This document shows positions 61,889 to 64,000 of a stretch of DNA of 64,000 nt, one piece after another. The notes below the pieces were generated by a model. It made no database searches. It was not told the DNA's origin and saw only the letters and a program-made list of their open reading frames with translations. Each line of letters opens with the position of its first letter. Position 1 is the stretch's first letter. This stretch comes from Limnospira sp050045915. GTDB lineage: Bacteria; Cyanobacteriota; Cyanobacteriia; Cyanobacteriales; Microcoleaceae. The position numbers and the translations under genes were made by a program. The stretch lies in NCBI GenBank assembly GCA_050045915.1, contig JBNGCR010000008.1:4199-68198 (forward strand), given 5' to 3'.

Positions 61889-61923
61889 CCGGCATCCAGA
61901 AACGACCGATTTCCAGATGCCGG
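61889..61923. other. Inverted repeat between ffh and tRNA-Asn
   Basis: CCGGCATC (61889-61896) and GATGCCGG (61916-61923) are perfect 8-bp inverted arms; flanking bases partly extend the pairing. It lies 30 bp downstream of the minus-strand tRNA and may help end its transcript. Nearby, CCCCG/CGGGG with 11 nt between (about 61763-61783) resembles IS200/IS605-type end hairpins, but no transposase is present. Confidence 0.4.
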
Positions 61924-61953
61924 CAATTTGGTATTTGATGTTAGGAATTTAAA

Positions 61954-62025
61954 CTCCCCGGGTAGGATTCGAACCTACGACCAATCGGTTAACAGCCGAC
62001 CGCTCTACCACTGAGCTACCGAGGA
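61954..62025 (-). tRNA. tRNA-Asn (GTT)
   Basis: A 72-nt cloverleaf on the minus strand. The acceptor is TCCTCGG/CCGGGGA, the D arm GCTC-AGTGGTA-GAGC, the anticodon stem GTCGG/CCGAT with GTT in CTGTTAA, and the T arm GTAGG-TTCGAAT-CCTAC. The discriminator base is G, as expected for Asn. CCA is not encoded. Confidence 0.97.
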
Positions 62026-62102
62026 CCGTTGGTGAACTCAAATTAGCCACAGTTATTTATAGTAACGTAGACCTCAAAATTTTGCAAGCCCTTTGGCAAA
62101 AT

Positions 62103-62651
62103 TTATTTCAAGCCCATCCGCAACATCGCCAAACGCCTTTGGGACTCGGCATCCAGGGAACTGGCCAGGAACCGCCCCGCCGATCGCTTCTGGGGTGTGT
62201 GCCGTCTGCGCCGGGTGCGGTTCGCCGCCTCCACCGCGTCGGCCAACTGCAGCGCCGACATCCACTCGGCCCCGTAGCCGATGACGGTCAACTGTTGGGC
62301 GCGATCGGACGTGGCCACCAGCAACCGCCGCCGCGCCAACCGCAGTTGTCGCCCCAAGGACGCACACAATTTTTCAATATAAGTATCAGCCGTCTGGCCG
62401 TAATCGGTATAGTAAATCGACAGATTGCGACTCACCGCTTCGCTGCTGGCGGGGGTGTCATTATAGTGGGCGTCGAAAATAATGCGAGTGTCGAGCCCTT
62501 CAAAGGCGCTGTAGTTGACGAGGGCTTCGATCAACTGCCGGCGAGCCTCTTCCATCCCGCGCCGATCGCGCTGTTGCTGCAAATGGGGCCAAATTCCGAT
62601 GATATTATAGCCGTCTACTAGAAGGACAGCCTTCGCTAAAGGACGTGACAT
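62103..62651 (-). CDS. YacP-like NYN-domain RNase
   Basis: A 182-residue protein. LLVDGYNIIGIWPHL is the catalytic-loop opening of the NYN (PIN-like) fold; TRIIFDAHYNDTPASS and YTDYGQTADTYIEKLCASLG supply the conserved acidic residues, and RRLLVATSDRAQQLTVIGYGAEWMSALQL completes the fold. YacP/Rae1 proteins are ribosome-associated endoribonucleases in Bacillus; the same chemistry is plausible here. An Arg-rich C-terminal stretch may bind RNA. It is 77 bp upstream of tRNA-Asn on the same strand. Confidence 0.9.
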   Translation of the reverse strand: MSRPLAKAVLLVDGYNIIGIWPHLQQQRDRRGMEEARRQLIEALVNYSAFEGLDTRIIFDAHYNDTPASSEAVSRNLSIYYTDYGQTADTYIEKLCASLGRQLRLARRRLLVATSDRAQQLTVIGYGAEWMSALQLADAVEAANRTRRRRHTPQKRSAGRFLASSLDAESQRRLAMLRMGLK

Positions 62652-62795
62652 GGCTGGGGACTAGAATACTTTCATTTAGATGGACATCGGGTTAGTCCAT
62701 CTCAATCATGACACTTTTTTCGTTACAGATCATTACATTTTTTCACTTTGCCGCGAACCGAATAGCAGTTGTCCATCTGCCGCGATGCGATCGAA

Positions 62796-62828
62796 CCCCC
62801 CTAAATCCCCCTTGACAAGGGGGACTTC
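62796..62828. repeat. Dispersed hairpin CCCCCTT-N3-AAGGGGG
   Basis: CCCCCTT and AAGGGGG pair with a 3-nt loop within a CCTAAATCCCCCTTG context. This motif is frequent in cyanobacterial intergenic DNA. It lies in the 345-bp spacer between the NYN gene and the ABC ATPase gene; no gene was seen there. Confidence 0.7.
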
Positions 62829-62955
62829 AAGTCAATCGGTATACCTCATTTGACAATTGCCGTGAAGATGCCCGAAACGGCAAAACGGGGCGACAGATGC
62901 GATCGCACCGTCGCCCCATTTCTGTGGCCGGGTGTAGGGAAAGTGAAAAGTGACT

Positions 62956-62996
62956 GATTCCCTATTCCCTATTCCCTATTCCCTATTCCCGACTCC
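62956..62996. repeat. Heptanucleotide repeat (TTCCCTA)
   Basis: About four exact units of TTCCCTA, then degenerate ones, ending at the stop codon of the ABC ATPase gene. Same class as the G+C-rich blocks at 21.0-21.2 kb. Confidence 0.9.
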
Positions 62997-63686
62997 CTAC
63001 ACCCGCCGCATCAACCGCCGCTTCAGGGGTTCGGGGTTGCCTTCCGCGACGACGCAGCCATTTTCCAGCAGGAAGGCACCGTCGCTGTAGTCGAGTTCGT
63101 CTAGGCGGTGCGTCACCCAGAGCGCCGTGATGCCCCGATTTTTCACCAACTGCCGCACTTGACCCACCAAGTCCCGCTGGCTGTCCGGGTCGAGGAGGGC
63201 CGTGGGTTCGTCGAACAGCAGCACTTGGCAATGGCGGGCTAGGGCGCCCGCGATCGCGATCCGCTGTTTCTGTCCCCCGCTGAGGGCGTAAATCGGCCGC
63301 CGCTGCAATTCCAGCAACTTCACCGCCCCCAAAGCGTCCTCCACCCGCCGCCGGATTTCCGGTTGCGGCAGGCGATCTTCCACCAAGCCGAAGGCCACGT
63401 CCGCCCCGACGGTGGGCATCACCAGTTGGTGATCCGGGTTTTGGAACACGAACCCGACCCGCCCCCGGATGTCGATGTCGCCGGACTGGGACTCCAACAA
63501 TCCGGCCAACAGTCGCAACAGGGTGGATTTCCCACTGCCGTTGGTGCCGAGGAGCATCCAAAATTCCCCCTCCGGGACGGCGAGGGAGCAGGATTTCAGA
63601 ACCCGAGCGCCCCCCGGCCACTGGAAGTTGAGATGTCGCACCTGGATGGCGGGGTTCGGCGTTTCCGATCGCGGCGAATCGATCAT
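62997..63686 (-). CDS. CbiO/EcfA-type ABC transporter ATP-binding protein
   Basis: A 229-residue ABC ATPase. Walker A is LGTNGSGKSTLLRLL, the Q-loop FQNPDHQLVMPTV is typical of CbiO/EcfA ATPases, the signature is LSGGQKQRIAIAGAL, Walker B is LLFDEPTALLD and the H-loop VTHRLDEL. It would drive a cobalt/nickel or vitamin ECF transporter, but the membrane partner is not in the window. The frame extends 41 codons upstream through the next gene; ATG 63686, overlapping that gene's stop as ATGA, is the better start. Confidence 0.88.
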   Translation of the reverse strand: MIDSPRSETPNPAIQVRHLNFQWPGGARVLKSCSLAVPEGEFWMLLGTNGSGKSTLLRLLAGLLESQSGDIDIRGRVGFVFQNPDHQLVMPTVGADVAFGLVEDRLPQPEIRRRVEDALGAVKLLELQRRPIYALSGGQKQRIAIAGALARHCQVLLFDEPTALLDPDSQRDLVGQVRQLVKNRGITALWVTHRLDELDYSDGAFLLENGCVVAEGNPEPLKRRLMRRV

Positions 63687-63949
63687 TCCGTCAGGGCGAC
63701 GAAACCGGGGGGTCTGCCGGTGGCCGTGGCGCCGGATTTTTGGGAAATCTGCACGGCGGAAATTTCGCTGCTGAGGACGGCCACTTTTTTGTCCGGCATC
63801 TTTTCGCACTGGAGTTCGAGCAGTTGCGGGGTGTCGGAGCGCATCAGGTCCGACACTTGGTTGTATACCGCGATCGCGTCTTCTTCGGTCTTGCGCTGTA
63901 CCGATAGCGGTACGGGAACGTACTTCACGATGATGTCAATGGTGAACAT
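63683..63949 (-). CDS. Small conserved protein, function unknown
   Basis: An 88-residue protein, no named family recognised. MFTIDIIVKYVPVPLSVQRKTEEDAIAVYNQVSDLMRSDTPQLLELQCEKMPDKKVAVLSSEISAVQISQKSG reads as a compact alpha/beta domain: two strands, a helix, then strands. The composition is that of a real protein and the stop overlaps the ABC ATPase start by 4 bp, implying coupling and possibly a joint role. The upstream sequence holds two 8-bp direct repeats 3 bp from the start region. Similar small proteins occur as hypotheticals beside ABC ATPase genes in cyanobacteria. Confidence 0.65.
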   Translation of the reverse strand: MFTIDIIVKYVPVPLSVQRKTEEDAIAVYNQVSDLMRSDTPQLLELQCEKMPDKKVAVLSSEISAVQISQKSGATATGRPPGFVALTE

Positions 63950-63952
63950 AGA

Positions 63953-63971
63953 ATCTTAAGGAAATGTTAAG
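63953..63971 (-). promoter_or_regulatory. Pho-box-like direct repeat
   Basis: On the minus strand CTTAACAT and CTTAAGAT are separated by exactly 3 bp, ending 3 bp before the start codon of the small conserved gene. Cyanobacterial Pho boxes are tandem 8-bp PyTTAA-type repeats with 3-bp spacing, but usually three repeats and further upstream. Weak evidence. Confidence 0.25.
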
Positions 63972-64000
63972 TTTCACACCGGATATCTTCTAAACAGTAT

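Overview
The window is a chromosomal scaffold segment from a cyanobacterium. The evidence is the split b/b' ATP synthase operon, abundant GCGATCGC (HIP1-type) octamers, cyanobacteria-specific genes (CGLD27, DUF3352, DUF1400, KaiB-like, PilT with a Pro-rich head) and heptanucleotide repeats between genes. A non-heterocystous filamentous lineage is plausible but cannot be proven from the sequence. One 100-N assembly gap lies inside a tandem repeat at 12.3 kb.

Layout. 0-4.1 kb: ATP synthase genes b' (partial), b, delta, alpha, gamma. 4.2-9 kb (minus strand): a PD-(D/E)XK protein, a long KaiB-domain protein, PilT and apolipoprotein N-acyltransferase. 9.4-11.5 kb: a divergent PII-paralogue/EamA-transporter pair and a TetR regulator sharing one intergenic region with a candidate operator. 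11.7-12.8 kb: thioredoxin, a truncated glutathione S-transferase and a tandem array of multi-hairpin repeats. 12.9-17.6 kb: MiaE, a GNAT, an anchored serine hydrolase and a glycine-betaine-type permease plus binding protein. 17.8-28.3 kb: small and housekeeping genes (Era-like GTPase, TIGR01777 epimerase, DUF3352, WcaI-type glycosyltransferase, RsfS, CGLD27, asparaginase, initiator tRNA-Met, coiled-coil protein).

28.2-56.9 kb is an A+T-richer accessory block built around a type I polyketide synthase operon on the minus strand. The operon encodes KS-AT-DH-ER-KR-ACP-AONS (2528 aa), AL-ACP-KS-AT-DH-ER-KR-ACP (2821 aa) and an AT-less KS (623 aa). Divergent from it are a DUF1400 alpha/beta hydrolase, a GT39-like membrane glycosyltransferase and a free fatty acyl-AMP ligase; a second GT39-like paralogue points back inward. 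Two more glycosyltransferases and a START-like protein lie on the other side. A terminal alpha-oxoamine synthase domain predicts decarboxylative release of the saturated chain by an amino acid, giving a long-chain alpha-amino ketone (sphingoid-base-like). The neighbouring GT-C enzymes suggest later glycosylation. The product is an inference; the domain order is read directly from the sequence.

57-64 kb returns to core genes: a Pro-rich secreted protein, a ChuX/HutX-like protein, PhoH, a KH protein, RpsP, Ffh, tRNA-Asn, a YacP/NYN protein, a CbiO-type ABC ATPase and a small conserved protein.

Two repeat systems thread the window. One is heptanucleotide tandem repeats that abut, or contain, stop codons. 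The other is a family of paired hairpins with 2-nt loops whose stems differ between copies but remain paired; it occurs as single units, inside a small element with terminal inverted repeats, and as a 191-bp-period tandem array.
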